From: Coriobacteriaceae bacterium AM100-PB1-1D-6A
GTDB taxonomy: Bacteria > Actinomycetota > Coriobacteriia > Coriobacteriales > Coriobacteriaceae
Length of the DNA stretch: 64,000 nucleotides
Reading direction: 5' to 3'
NCBI GenBank assembly: GCA_027660625.1
Contig: JAQDNC010000002.1
Span: forward strand, 62,001 to 126,000
Made by a program: the position numbers and the translations under genes
In this document: one piece after another, positions 8,992-16,501 of the stretch
Layout of the letters: each line of letters starts with the position of its first letter
Position numbering within the stretch: the stretch's first letter is position 1
The notes under the pieces: model-generated
The model's input: only the letters and a program-made list of their open reading frames with translations
What the model was told of the DNA's origin: nothing
Database searches by the model: none

Positions 8992-9151
8992 GCCACGAAA
9001 AGGGCCTATCTACTACGTTTAGTCGACTACCCTCAAACATTCCGAAATTCGCGAAATTAAAACCGCAGGTAGACGGTTTGCAGATTTACTAAAAACGTGG
9101 GTATGGTCGACCCATGCCGGTCAAACGTAGTAGATGGCCCGTTTTCGTGGC
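8992..9151. repeat. 160-bp foldback element with ~29-bp terminal inverted repeats
   Basis: The ends are GCCACGAAAAGGGCC... and ...GGCCCGTTTTCGTGGC. The outer arms (8992-9020 and 9123-9151) pair over ~28 positions with two single-base gaps, and a further inner segment GTCGAC-TACCC / GGGTA-TGGTCGAC extends the pairing. The interior is AT-richer than the flanks and has no open reading frame. The shape is that of a small non-autonomous foldback or MITE-like element, but no target-site duplication was recognised. Confidence 0.65.
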
Positions 9152-9160
9152 ACGACACCG

Positions 9161-9272
9161 GGGTAGTCTTTTTGGGACGGGGCTTTTTTAGCTGCCCTAT
9201 GTCAAATATGTCTTAAGTTTTGAGGGCTCCGGATGGGGCAGCTAAAAAAGCCCCGTCCCAAAAAGACTACCC
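9161..9272. repeat. 37-bp perfect inverted repeat between selB and selC
   Basis: Arms at 9161-9197 and 9236-9272 are exact reverse complements for 37 bp, separated by 38 nt. The arm contains GGGACGGGGCTTTTTTAGC, so in either direction it could act as a G/C stem followed by T residues. A single related arm, with one T-to-C type change, lies at 25782-25804 near the glycerol operon, so this is a dispersed repeat and not a local palindrome. It ends 29 bp before the Sec tRNA gene. Confidence 0.8.
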
Positions 9273-9301
9273 TGCTAGTTTGGTAAAATACCGGCGCACT
9301 T

Positions 9302-9398
9302 GGGAACGGATGGGCTCCGGTGGGCTCCGCGGTCCTCAAAACCGTTGCGAGGCGTGCAAAACGTCTTGGATGTGTTCGATTCACATACGTTCCCGCCA
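9302..9398 (+). tRNA. selC: tRNA-Sec (anticodon TCA), CCA encoded
   Basis: 97 nt ending in GCCA. The acceptor arm starts GGGAACGG and ends ACGTTCCC, giving seven pairs plus a G-A opposition at the eighth position typical of the long Sec acceptor. The D arm is a 6-bp GGGCTC/GGGCTC stem (with wobbles) closed by the CGGT tetraloop. The anticodon stem is GCGGT/ACCGT with loop CCTCAAA, anticodon TCA at 9336-9338. A long variable arm (AGGCGT/ACGTCT) and a 5-bp T stem with TTCGATT follow. These unusual dimensions, and the selA-selB neighbours, identify bacterial tRNA-Sec. Confidence 0.95.
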
Positions 9399-9553
9399 TA
9401 CGCTACCAGCGCTTTTGTGCTCGCGGTCTTGCTGCGTGCCGCAAAAGCGCTGTTTTGTTTTTGCATGGGTTTGCCGTGCCGCCCACTTTATCGGCGACGG
9501 TATTTGGCTTCGTGTGCTGGGTTTTGAGCATGCCGATGGGGGTGGTTTGCCGT

Positions 9554-10186
9554 ATGACTACCGTAAGACGGACCGATCTTTCTTGTGTCGTCCAGGCGGG
9601 CGGATTGTCGTCGCGCATGGGCTGTGATAAAGCGCGCATGGCGTTTTGCGGTGAGCCGCTCATCGAGCGCGTGCTGGGTCGGCTGGCTCAGGTTGCCGGC
9701 GAGCTGGTTGTGACGACGTCGCGCCCTTGCGAGCTTGCCTATCTTGAGGAGCGCGCGTTTGGCGGCCTGGTGCCGCGTGTGGTGGCGGATCTTGAAGGGC
9801 CGGCGGGTGCCATGCGCGGCATCGCGAGCTCGTTGGCCGCGGCCCGATTGCCGCTCGTGGCGATCGTCGCCTGCGATATGCCGTTTGTCTCGCCGGAACT
9901 CATCGGCGCGCTTGCCGATCGTGTTGAGGCCGAGGCGCTCGATGTGTGCGTGCCGCACGAGGAACGGGGGATTGAGCCGCTTTGCGCCGTCTGGCGCCGT
10001 GACGCGTGTGCGCCGATTGCCCATGAGCTGCTCGCCTGCGACCGCCAGCGCATTCGCTGCCTGATCAATCGCGTTCAGGCTGGTTATATGGATGAACCGC
10101 AGATCGTTAAGGCCGCGGGCTCGACGCTCTGCTTCGAGAACGTCAATACGCCCGAGGAGTTTGCGGCGGCCGAGTTGCTCGCCTAG
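9554..10186 (+). CDS. mobA: Molybdenum cofactor guanylyltransferase-like protein (MobA)
   Basis: About 210 residues from the ATG at 9554. MobA attaches GMP to molybdopterin to make the MGD cofactor used by formate dehydrogenases and the oxidoreductase at 3.2 kb. The nucleotidyltransferase signature VVQAGGLSSRMGCDKA lies at the N-terminus, followed by LEGPAGAMRGI and the VACDMPFVSPEL segment with the metal-binding Asp. The frame is open upstream into the tRNA, giving an 78-residue extension with no homology sense, so the internal ATG preceded by a G-rich TGGGGGTGG is preferred. It ends 15 bp before the DUF3343 gene. Confidence 0.88.
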   Translation: MTTVRRTDLSCVVQAGGLSSRMGCDKARMAFCGEPLIERVLGRLAQVAGELVVTTSRPCELAYLEERAFGGLVPRVVADLEGPAGAMRGIASSLAAARLPLVAIVACDMPFVSPELIGALADRVEAEALDVCVPHEERGIEPLCAVWRRDACAPIAHELLACDRQRIRCLINRVQAGYMDEPQIVKAAGSTLCFENVNTPEEFAAAELLA

Positions 10187-10201
10187 ACGATTGGAGTTGC
10201 C

Positions 10202-10597
10202 ATGTCTCACGATATTTGTCCCGACACGGGAGAGCCTTGCACTTGCGACGGATCCGAACCCTGTACCTGCGGTTGTGGTAGCTGTGGACATACCGTGGAA
10301 GAGGAAGCGGCCGCCGCGGCGTATCGCGAGGCACACCGCGAAGGCCCGTCCGGTGATGCCCTCGACCACGAGCGCAAGATCATCGTTTCGTTCGATAGCA
10401 CCTTCGATGTGATGGAATGCGAACAGCTGTGTCTTGCCGCCGGTGTGCCCGGGCGCATCATGCCGCTGCCCGGCTCCGTTACCGCCGGCTGCGGGCTGTG
10501 CTGGGCCATGCCGTTCTCGGGCGATGCGCTCGCGGCCTTCCGCGCTGCCACCGAAGGCCGCGTAACCCCCGCCGACTACCATCAGCTCGTCCTTTAG
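10202..10597 (+). CDS. DUF3343 putative Se/S carrier-like protein with Cys-rich N-terminus
   Basis: 131 residues. The C-terminal ~85 residues look like the DUF3343 family (putative Se/S carrier), with KIIVSFDSTFDVMECEQL, GVPGRIMPLPGSVTAGCGLCW and a final helix. The first 30 residues hold seven cysteines (C6, C13, C15, C21, C23, C25, C28) plus two histidines, which could bind metal or sulfur/selenium. The ATG follows GGAG at good spacing, 15 bp after mobA, so the two are probably co-transcribed. Its location directly after selA, selB, selC and mobA supports a role in selenium or sulfur handling for selenoproteins or molybdoenzymes; that role is inference. Confidence 0.8.
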   Translation: MSHDICPDTGEPCTCDGSEPCTCGCGSCGHTVEEEAAAAAYREAHREGPSGDALDHERKIIVSFDSTFDVMECEQLCLAAGVPGRIMPLPGSVTAGCGLCWAMPFSGDALAAFRAATEGRVTPADYHQLVL

Positions 10598-10612
10598 CCA
10601 CCAAAACCACCA

Positions 10613-10660
10613 CATTGGGGACAGGCACCTTTGTGTTGGTTTGGAACACGTGGACGAAAC
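10613..10660. repeat. REP-like fragment (TTGGGGACAGGCACCTTTGTG)
   Basis: The segment beginning TTGGGGACAGGCACC resembles the GGGGACAGG-type repeats that are scattered between genes in many Firmicutes and some Actinobacteria and are often linked to Y1 (RAYT) transposases. Similar short pieces occur at ~22905, ~25735 and ~32895. No transposase gene is in the window. The rest of the gap to gdhA (to 10854) shows no gene; a promoter for gdhA is expected there but no convincing -35/-10 pair was seen. Confidence 0.4.
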
Positions 10661-10854
10661 AGGTTTGAAACACGGGTTTTGCACGTCAGGCACTCAAAAA
10701 CGCTTCTACCTGCATCGTAATCAAAACGAAACATCTGCTCGTCGGCTTATGCGAAACTTTGCTGCAACAGTGCGATATTATCCATACTCGATAAAGCTCG
10801 CGGCGCATAGGGTGCCGCGACCAACATTTTTCGTTTCCCATCATTGGAGGAAGC

Positions 10855-12210
10855 ATGAGCTACACGCAGAAAGTTCTCGAAGAGCTCAAGGCCCGCTATC
10901 CCGAGCAGCCTGAGTTCATCCAGGCCGCGACCGAGATTCTCGGCACCATCCAGCCGGCGCTCGACGCCCACCCCGAGTACGAGGAGGCCGCCCTGCTGGA
11001 GCGCCTCGTCGAGCCCGAGCGCATCGTCATGTTCCGTGTTCCCTGGGTCGACGACCAGGGCAAGGTTCAGGTCAACCGCGGCTACCGTGTCGAGTTCAAC
11101 TCTGCCATTGGACCCTACAAGGGCGGCCTGCGCTTTAACCCGACGGTCACCCTGGGCATGCTCAAGTTCCTGGGCCTGGAGCAGATCCTCAAGAACAGCC
11201 TGACCACCCTTCCCATGGGCGGCGGCAAGGGCGGCTCCGACTTTGACCCCAAGGGCAAGTCCAACAACGAGATCATGCACTTCTGCCAGTCCTTCATGAC
11301 CGAACTCTATCGCCATATTGGCCCCAATACCGACGTTCCCGCCGGCGACCTGGGCGTTGGCGGCCGCGAGGTGGCCTACATGTTCGGTCAGTACAAGCGC
11401 CTGACCAACGAGTGGACCGGCGTCCTCACCGGCAAGGGCCTCTCCTTTGGCGGCTCGCTCGCCCGTACCGAGGCCACCGGCTACGGCCTGGTCTACTTTG
11501 TGGACGAGTACCTCAAGAGCCGCGGCGACTCCTTCGAGGGCAAGAACGTCGTCGTTCACGGTTCCGGCAATGTCGCTATCTACGCCGTCCAGAAGGTCTC
11601 CCAGCTCGGCGGCAAGGTGCTGGCCTGCTCCGACACCCACGGCTGGGTCGAGGATCCCGACGGCATCGACTACACCGTGCTCGAGCACGTCTACAACAAG
11701 AAGCGCTCCGGCCACGACAAGGGCGTTACGCTCGCTATGTACGTTGACGAGAAGCCCAACGCCGTGTGGCACGAGGGCGACGGCCGTGGCGTTTGGCAGC
11801 TGCCCTGCGACATCGCGCTGCCCTGCGCTCGCGAGAACACGCTGCTGCTCGAGGACGCCCAGGCGCTCGTCGCCAACGGCTGCAAGGTGGTCGGCGAGGG
11901 CGCGAACATGCCCACGACCATCGAGGCCACGACTTACTTCCAGGAGAACGGCGTCGCCTTTATGCCCGGTAAGGCTGCCAACGCCGGCGGCGTGCTCGTG
12001 TCCGGCCTGGAGATGAGCCAGAACGCCGAGCATCTGTCCTGGACCTTCGAGGAGGTCGACGGCAAGCTCGAGCAGCTCATGCGTGGCATGTTCCACAACG
12101 TGGACGACACCGCCAAGGAGTACGGCCAGGAGGGCAACTTCGTCATGGGCGCCAACATCGCCGGCTTCCTGAAGGTCGCTGACGCCATGCTCGCCCAGGG
12201 CGTCTGCTAG
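10855..12210 (+). CDS. gdhA: NADP-type glutamate dehydrogenase
   Basis: 451 residues, the usual length of the hexameric bacterial enzyme that makes glutamate from 2-oxoglutarate and ammonium. Visible motifs are GPYKGGLRFNPTV with the substrate-binding lysine, LPMGGGKGGSDFDPKGKS with the catalytic lysine region, PAGDLGVGGRE, and the dinucleotide-binding VVHGSGNVA. The Ser in ACSDTHGW after the second strand of the Rossmann fold fits NADP(H) use. GGAGGAAGC precedes the ATG. It is flanked by its own terminator and stands alone. Codon use is strongly biased to C-ending codons, typical of a highly expressed gene here. Confidence 0.97.
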   Translation: MSYTQKVLEELKARYPEQPEFIQAATEILGTIQPALDAHPEYEEAALLERLVEPERIVMFRVPWVDDQGKVQVNRGYRVEFNSAIGPYKGGLRFNPTVTLGMLKFLGLEQILKNSLTTLPMGGGKGGSDFDPKGKSNNEIMHFCQSFMTELYRHIGPNTDVPAGDLGVGGREVAYMFGQYKRLTNEWTGVLTGKGLSFGGSLARTEATGYGLVYFVDEYLKSRGDSFEGKNVVVHGSGNVAIYAVQKVSQLGGKVLACSDTHGWVEDPDGIDYTVLEHVYNKKRSGHDKGVTLAMYVDEKPNAVWHEGDGRGVWQLPCDIALPCARENTLLLEDAQALVANGCKVVGEGANMPTTIEATTYFQENGVAFMPGKAANAGGVLVSGLEMSQNAEHLSWTFEEVDGKLEQLMRGMFHNVDDTAKEYGQEGNFVMGANIAGFLKVADAMLAQGVC

Positions 12211-12237
12211 GTCTTCGCTCGACATAGCATGTGATAA

Positions 12238-12268
12238 GGCTCCTAGCCATTCCGGCTGGGAGCCTTTT
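12238..12268 (+). terminator. Intrinsic terminator after gdhA
   Basis: GGCTCCTAGCC and GGCTGGGAGCC form an 11-bp stem with one mismatch around ATTCC, followed by TTTTCT. It lies 28 bp after the gdhA stop. Confidence 0.88.
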
Positions 12269-12287
12269 CTATCCCGGAGGACTCCTC

Positions 12288-12360
12288 ATAACTTGCGGTG
12301 ATATACGGACTGTTTTGCGTTCCAGAACGGCTAATCAGTCCGTATATCACCGCAAGTTAT
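12288..12360. repeat. TTGCGGTG hairpin repeat, copy 2
   Basis: A perfect 24-bp inverted repeat (12288-12311 and 12337-12360) starting ATAACTTGCGGTGATATACG, with a 25-nt loop that begins GTTTT. It shares the TTGCGGTGA core and the GGACTG/CAGTCC step with the copies at 8873 and 24506. It sits between the gdhA terminator and the next gene. Confidence 0.88.
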
Positions 12361-12440
12361 GGATGGGTGGGTGGATTTTGTCCTAAAACGGTGTGCGGCC
12401 CCTCGTTTGGTACACTTAAAAGTACTGGTCAAGTGAAGAG

Positions 12441-13355
12441 ATGGGGGAGAACGTGCTCAAGTTCGGTACCTACGTCCGTGTTGGAAACGCGGCCGAAGCC
12501 TATGAGCTCTTGCAGAAAAACCGCAACAACAAGATTGTGGGCGGCGGCATCTGGATGCGCCTTGGTTCACGTCGCGTGGCGACGGCGATTGACCTTTCGG
12601 CCTGCGGACTCGATCAGATCGAGGAGACCGAGACCGAGTTTCGCATCGGTGCCATGTGCACCCTGCGCCAGCTCGAGCGCCATGCCGAGCTCAACGCGCT
12701 CGTCAACAACGTATTTGAGTTTGCCGTTCACGACATCGTGGGCGTGCAGCTTCGCAATACCGCCACGGTGGGTGGCAGCATCTACGGCCGCTTTGGTTTT
12801 TCGGACGTGCTCTCCGCCTTTTTGGCGCTCGACTCGTACGTTGAGCTGACGGGTGCCGGCCGCGTGCCGCTCGCCGAGTTTGTGAACATGGGCTATGTGC
12901 GCGACGTGATCGAGCACGTCGTGGTCGTAAAGCACGATTACCGCGCGAGCTACGAGGCCGTGCGCAAGGCCGCGACCGACTTCCCCTCTCTAAACGTTAC
13001 CGCCGCCTGGTGGGATAACAGCTGGCATGTCACCGTGGGTGCCCGCCCGCTGCGTGCGACCCTGCTGCAGGGCGAGGCATGCGGCCTCGAGAGCGAACAG
13101 CCTTCCGAGGACGAGCTTCGCGCCCTTGCTGCATCCGTGCGTGCCCTGAGCTACGGAACCAACCTGTGGGGCTCGGTCGAGTACCGCCGTCGCATCTCGG
13201 CACCGCTCGCCGTCCAGGCCGTGCGTCGTGCCGCCGGCATCGAGCTTTCTGCCGCGCTTGCCCGCGAGCTCGAGACCGTGCAGATTCCTAAGTTTGCCAC
13301 GGACGAGTATTCCTGCCGCCGCGTGCCCGGCGTCGATTCTAGCGAGGTGCGCTAA
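12441..13355 (+). CDS. Molybdenum hydroxylase FAD-binding subunit (XdhB/CoxM-like)
   Basis: 304 residues. It resembles the FAD-binding medium subunit of xanthine-dehydrogenase-type enzymes. The first half shows KIVGGGIWMRLG, a short form of the FAD-binding loop, then IDLSACG, IGAMCTLRQLE and LRNTATVGGSIYGRFGFSD, the second FAD contact. The last ~100 residues form the CO-dehydrogenase flavoprotein C-terminal domain. The stop overlaps the ATG of the next gene (TAATG), so the FAD subunit and the Fe-S/Mo subunit are made together. Start chosen at ATG 12441, just after a short AAGAG purine run. Substrate is not evident. Confidence 0.9.
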   Translation: MGENVLKFGTYVRVGNAAEAYELLQKNRNNKIVGGGIWMRLGSRRVATAIDLSACGLDQIEETETEFRIGAMCTLRQLERHAELNALVNNVFEFAVHDIVGVQLRNTATVGGSIYGRFGFSDVLSAFLALDSYVELTGAGRVPLAEFVNMGYVRDVIEHVVVVKHDYRASYEAVRKAATDFPSLNVTAAWWDNSWHVTVGARPLRATLLQGEACGLESEQPSEDELRALAASVRALSYGTNLWGSVEYRRRISAPLAVQAVRRAAGIELSAALARELETVQIPKFATDEYSCRRVPGVDSSEVR

Positions 13356-16186
13356 TGGCTGCCAAACTCATCGATCTTTCCTTTACGCTCAACGGCCGCA
13401 AGGTCAAGGTTCAGATTGCCCCCGACACCATGCTCTTTTCGCTTTTGCGTGAGCAGGGTTGCGCGTCGGTGCGCTGTGCTTGCGAAACCACCAACTGCGG
13501 TCTGTGTACGGTGTGGCTCGACGGCGACCCGGTGCTGAGCTGCTCGGTTCCCGCCGCCCGTGTTGAGGGCCACACCATCACCACGCTTGAGGGCCTCAAG
13601 GCCGAGTCCGAGGCGCTTGCCCGCGCGATGGCTGCCGAAGGCGCCGAGCAGTGCGGTTTTTGCGCCCCCGGCCTTATCATGAACGTGCTGGCGCTTGCCC
13701 GCGCTGCCAAGGAGGACCCGAGCCTTGTCGCCACGCGCGAGGAGCTGTCGCGCCAGCTCGCCGGCAACCTCTGCCGTTGCAGCGGCTACGAGAGCCAGCT
13801 GCGCGCCATTGTCCGCTTCCTCAACGAGTCCGGCGTGCAGGTGGGCTTTGAGATGCCCGAGCTGCCGGTCAACGACACCAGCTGCGACGGTGTCTCGTAC
13901 AAGCAGATCACCCACAAGCAGCCCAAGAAGGACTCGAAGGCCCTGCTCGAGGGCCGTCCCGTCTACACGGGCGATATGGTGCCCGCCGGCGCGCTCATCG
14001 TCAAACTTAAGCGCAGCCCCTATGCCCGCGCCAAGATCCGCTCCATCGATACGTCGCGCGCCCTGAAGGTGCCTGGCGTGGTGGGCGTTTACACCTACGA
14101 GGACGTGCCCAAGCGCCGCTTTACCATCGCCGGTCAGAGCTATCCGCAGCCGAGTCCCTACGACCGCCTGATTCTCGAGAACCTCGTCCGTTACCAAAAC
14201 GAGGAGGTGGCGATCGTCGCCGCCGAGACCGAGGGGGCCGCCGACAAGGCGCTCAAGCTCATCAAGGTCGACTACGAGGTGCTCGAGCCCCTGCTCGATT
14301 TTACCCAGGCACTCGACAATGACATCGTGGTCCACCCCGAGGGCGACGTGACCTTTATGTTCCCGCAGGGCGGCGATGTCCCGCGCAACCTGGTGTGCAG
14401 CGGTACCAGCGATTTTGGCGACCTGGACGAGGCCTTTGCCCAGAGCGACATCGTCTTTGAGCGCACCTACACCAGCCAGGCCACGCAGACCGCGCCCATG
14501 GAGACCTTCCGCGCCTTCGCGACGACCGACGCGTTCGGCCGCATCTCGGTGACCACTTCTACGCAGGTGCCCTTCCACGTGCGCCGCATGGTCGCTCAGT
14601 CGCTCGATATTCCGCAGTCGCAGGTGCAGGTCATCAAGCCGCGCATCGGCGGCGGCTTTGGCTCCAAGCAGACGGGCTGCTGCGAGATCTTCGTGGCATT
14701 CGTTACCCAGCAGACCGGCCGTCCGAGCTACTGCTGCTACACCCGCGAGGAGACCATCACCGCGGGCAACTCGCGCCACCAGATGCAGATGACCGTTAAG
14801 CTGGGCGCCATGAACGACGGCACCATCACGGCCATCGACCTGCACACGCTGTCCAACGCCGGTGCGTATGGCGAGCACGCCACCACGACGATCGGCCTCT
14901 CGGGCCACAAGAGCCTGCCTATCTACAACCACGTGAAGGCGAGCCGCTTTAGCTGGGACGCCGTCTACACCAATACCAACCGTGGCGGTGCGTATCGTGG
15001 CTACGGTGCCACCCAGGGCCAGTTTGCCGTGGAGAGCGCCGTCAACGAGCTCGCCGACATGCTTCACATGGATCCCGCCGACCTGCGCCTTAAGAACATT
15101 GTGCGCGAGGGCGAGGTCATGCCGCAGTACTACAACGAGAAGCTCAACGCCTGCGCACTCGACCGCTGCCTGCTGCGCGCGATGGACATGATCGGCTGGC
15201 GCGACAAGCCGCTGGCCGTGGACCTGGGCGACCGCGTGCGCGCCCTGGGCTGCGCGCTCACCATGCAGGGCTCGGGCATTTCCAACGTGGATATCGCCGG
15301 CATCGACATGCGCCTGGAAGAGGATGGCTTTATTACCATCGGCACCGGCGCTACCGACAACGGCATGGGCGTCGACACGATCCTGGCGCAGATTGCCGCC
15401 GAGGAGCTGGGCGTTGAAAGCTCGCTGATCGTGGTGCGCGGCGTGGACACCGACGTGTCGCCGTTCGACGCCGGCTCGTACGCGAGCTCGGGTACGTACG
15501 TGACGGGCTTGGCCGCCAAGAACGCCGCGACCGAGCTGCGTGAGAAGATTTGCGCCAAGGCAGCCCAGATGTGGGACGTGGACGCCGCCGATGTGGTCTT
15601 TGATGGTCAGTACGTGCGCCTGTCCGACGAGCGTGCCGCACGCGAGCAGAACCGCTACCTCACGCTGCGCGACTTTGCCAACTTGTGCGTCAAGAACATC
15701 GCGGGCGGCGACGCGCTCACCTCGCATGCCTCTGCCTGCCTGCCCGTTTCGCCTCCGCCGTTTATGGCCGGCATTGCCGAGGTCGAGGTCGACAAGGCCA
15801 CCGGCAAGGTGACTGTGGTGGACTATGCGGCGGCCGTTGACTGCGGCACCGTGATCAACGAGGCACTCGCGCGCGTCCAGGCCGAGGGCGGCATTGCCCA
15901 GGGTATCGGCCATGCGCTCTATGAGATTGTCGAGCATGACGATCGCGGCCGCCTGCGCACCGGCAACTTTATGAGCTACAAGCTGCCCACGCGCCTGGAT
16001 ATCGGCAGCATTCGCGTGGCCTTTGAGCCGAGCTACGAGCCGACGGGCCCGTTTGGTGCCAAGTCGATCGGCGAGGTCGTCATCAACACGCCGCTCGCCG
16101 CCGTGGCCTCGGCCGTCGCACACGCCACCGGCCACCAGGTCCGCTCGCTGCCCATCACGCCCGAGAAGGCTCTGCTGGGGGAGTAG
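13355..16186 (+). CDS. Molybdenum hydroxylase, fused [2Fe-2S] and Mo-cofactor subunits (xanthine dehydrogenase family)
   Basis: 943 residues. Residues 1-~165 form the two [2Fe-2S] domains, with CASVRCACETTNCGLC for the plant-type cluster and CGFCAPG plus NLCRCSGY for the helical one. From about residue 190 the Mo-binding region begins, with GRPVYTGDM, METFRAF, RIGGGFGSKQ, AYRGYGATQGQFAVE and, near the end, GPFGAKSIGEV carrying the catalytic Glu. In many bacteria the Fe-S and Mo subunits are separate; here they are one chain with a separate FAD subunit just upstream. Proximity to the selenium block leaves open a selenium-dependent hydroxylase, but nothing in the chain proves it. The substrate could be a purine, nicotinate-like heterocycle or aldehyde. 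Confidence 0.9.
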   Translation: MAAKLIDLSFTLNGRKVKVQIAPDTMLFSLLREQGCASVRCACETTNCGLCTVWLDGDPVLSCSVPAARVEGHTITTLEGLKAESEALARAMAAEGAEQCGFCAPGLIMNVLALARAAKEDPSLVATREELSRQLAGNLCRCSGYESQLRAIVRFLNESGVQVGFEMPELPVNDTSCDGVSYKQITHKQPKKDSKALLEGRPVYTGDMVPAGALIVKLKRSPYARAKIRSIDTSRALKVPGVVGVYTYEDVPKRRFTIAGQSYPQPSPYDRLILENLVRYQNEEVAIVAAETEGAADKALKLIKVDYEVLEPLLDFTQALDNDIVVHPEGDVTFMFPQGGDVPRNLVCSGTSDFGDLDEAFAQSDIVFERTYTSQATQTAPMETFRAFATTDAFGRISVTTSTQVPFHVRRMVAQSLDIPQSQVQVIKPRIGGGFGSKQTGCCEIFVAFVTQQTGRPSYCCYTREETITAGNSRHQMQMTVKLGAMNDGTITAIDLHTLSNAGAYGEHATTTIGLSGHKSLPIYNHVKASRFSWDAVYTNTNRGGAYRGYGATQGQFAVESAVNELADMLHMDPADLRLKNIVREGEVMPQYYNEKLNACALDRCLLRAMDMIGWRDKPLAVDLGDRVRALGCALTMQGSGISNVDIAGIDMRLEEDGFITIGTGATDNGMGVDTILAQIAAEELGVESSLIVVRGVDTDVSPFDAGSYASSGTYVTGLAAKNAATELREKICAKAAQMWDVDAADVVFDGQYVRLSDERAAREQNRYLTLRDFANLCVKNIAGGDALTSHASACLPVSPPPFMAGIAEVEVDKATGKVTVVDYAAAVDCGTVINEALARVQAEGGIAQGIGHALYEIVEHDDRGRLRTGNFMSYKLPTRLDIGSIRVAFEPSYEPTGPFGAKSIGEVVINTPLAAVASAVAHATGHQVRSLPITPEKALLGE

Positions 16187-16210
16187 CGGGTCAGCGAACA
16201 AGTCGTAATT

Positions 16211-16240
16211 GGCGGGGCGGGGCAACTCGTCCCGCCTTTT
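16211..16240 (+). terminator. Intrinsic terminator after the molybdenum hydroxylase operon
   Basis: GGCGGGG pairs with TCCCGCC across a ~13-nt loop and is followed by TTTT, 25 bp after the stop codon. Confidence 0.7.
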
Positions 16241-16326
16241 GCACTCGTGGTGAGGTCGTGAGCCTGTAAAAGGTGTGCGTGCGCTTGCCGTTCGTATCTG
16301 CTATCATTCCTAGTCTGTGCGCTCAT

Positions 16327-16410
16327 GCGGGCGTGGCGGAATTGGTAGACGCGCCAGATTTAGGTTCTGGTGGGATTCCCGTGAAGGTTCGAGTCCTTTC
16401 GCCCGCACCA
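16327..16410 (+). tRNA. tRNA-Leu (anticodon TAG), CCA encoded
   Basis: 84 nt from GCGGGCG to CGCCCGCACCA. The acceptor stem is 7 bp, the anticodon stem is CCAGA/TCTGG around TTTAGGT with anticodon TAG at 16361-16363, a short-stem class II variable arm follows (TGGGATTCCCGTG), and the T loop is TTCGAGT. The G-A-rich D loop with GGTAGAC and the class II arm fit leucine. Confidence 0.96.
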
Positions 16411-16501
16411 ACGCATCTGCGTCGGCTTCGGCCGTCGCGACTCTTTGTTGCATAAAGGTACCAGCACCTCAGATAAGCTGGGCAGTATGAGGAGGAACGT
16501 G

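Noticed and set aside
13352..16225. 957-codon minus-strand frame opposite the Mo-hydroxylase gene
   Set aside because: Sequence is low-complexity Arg/Gly/Ala/His-rich, typical of antisense frames in high-GC genes.
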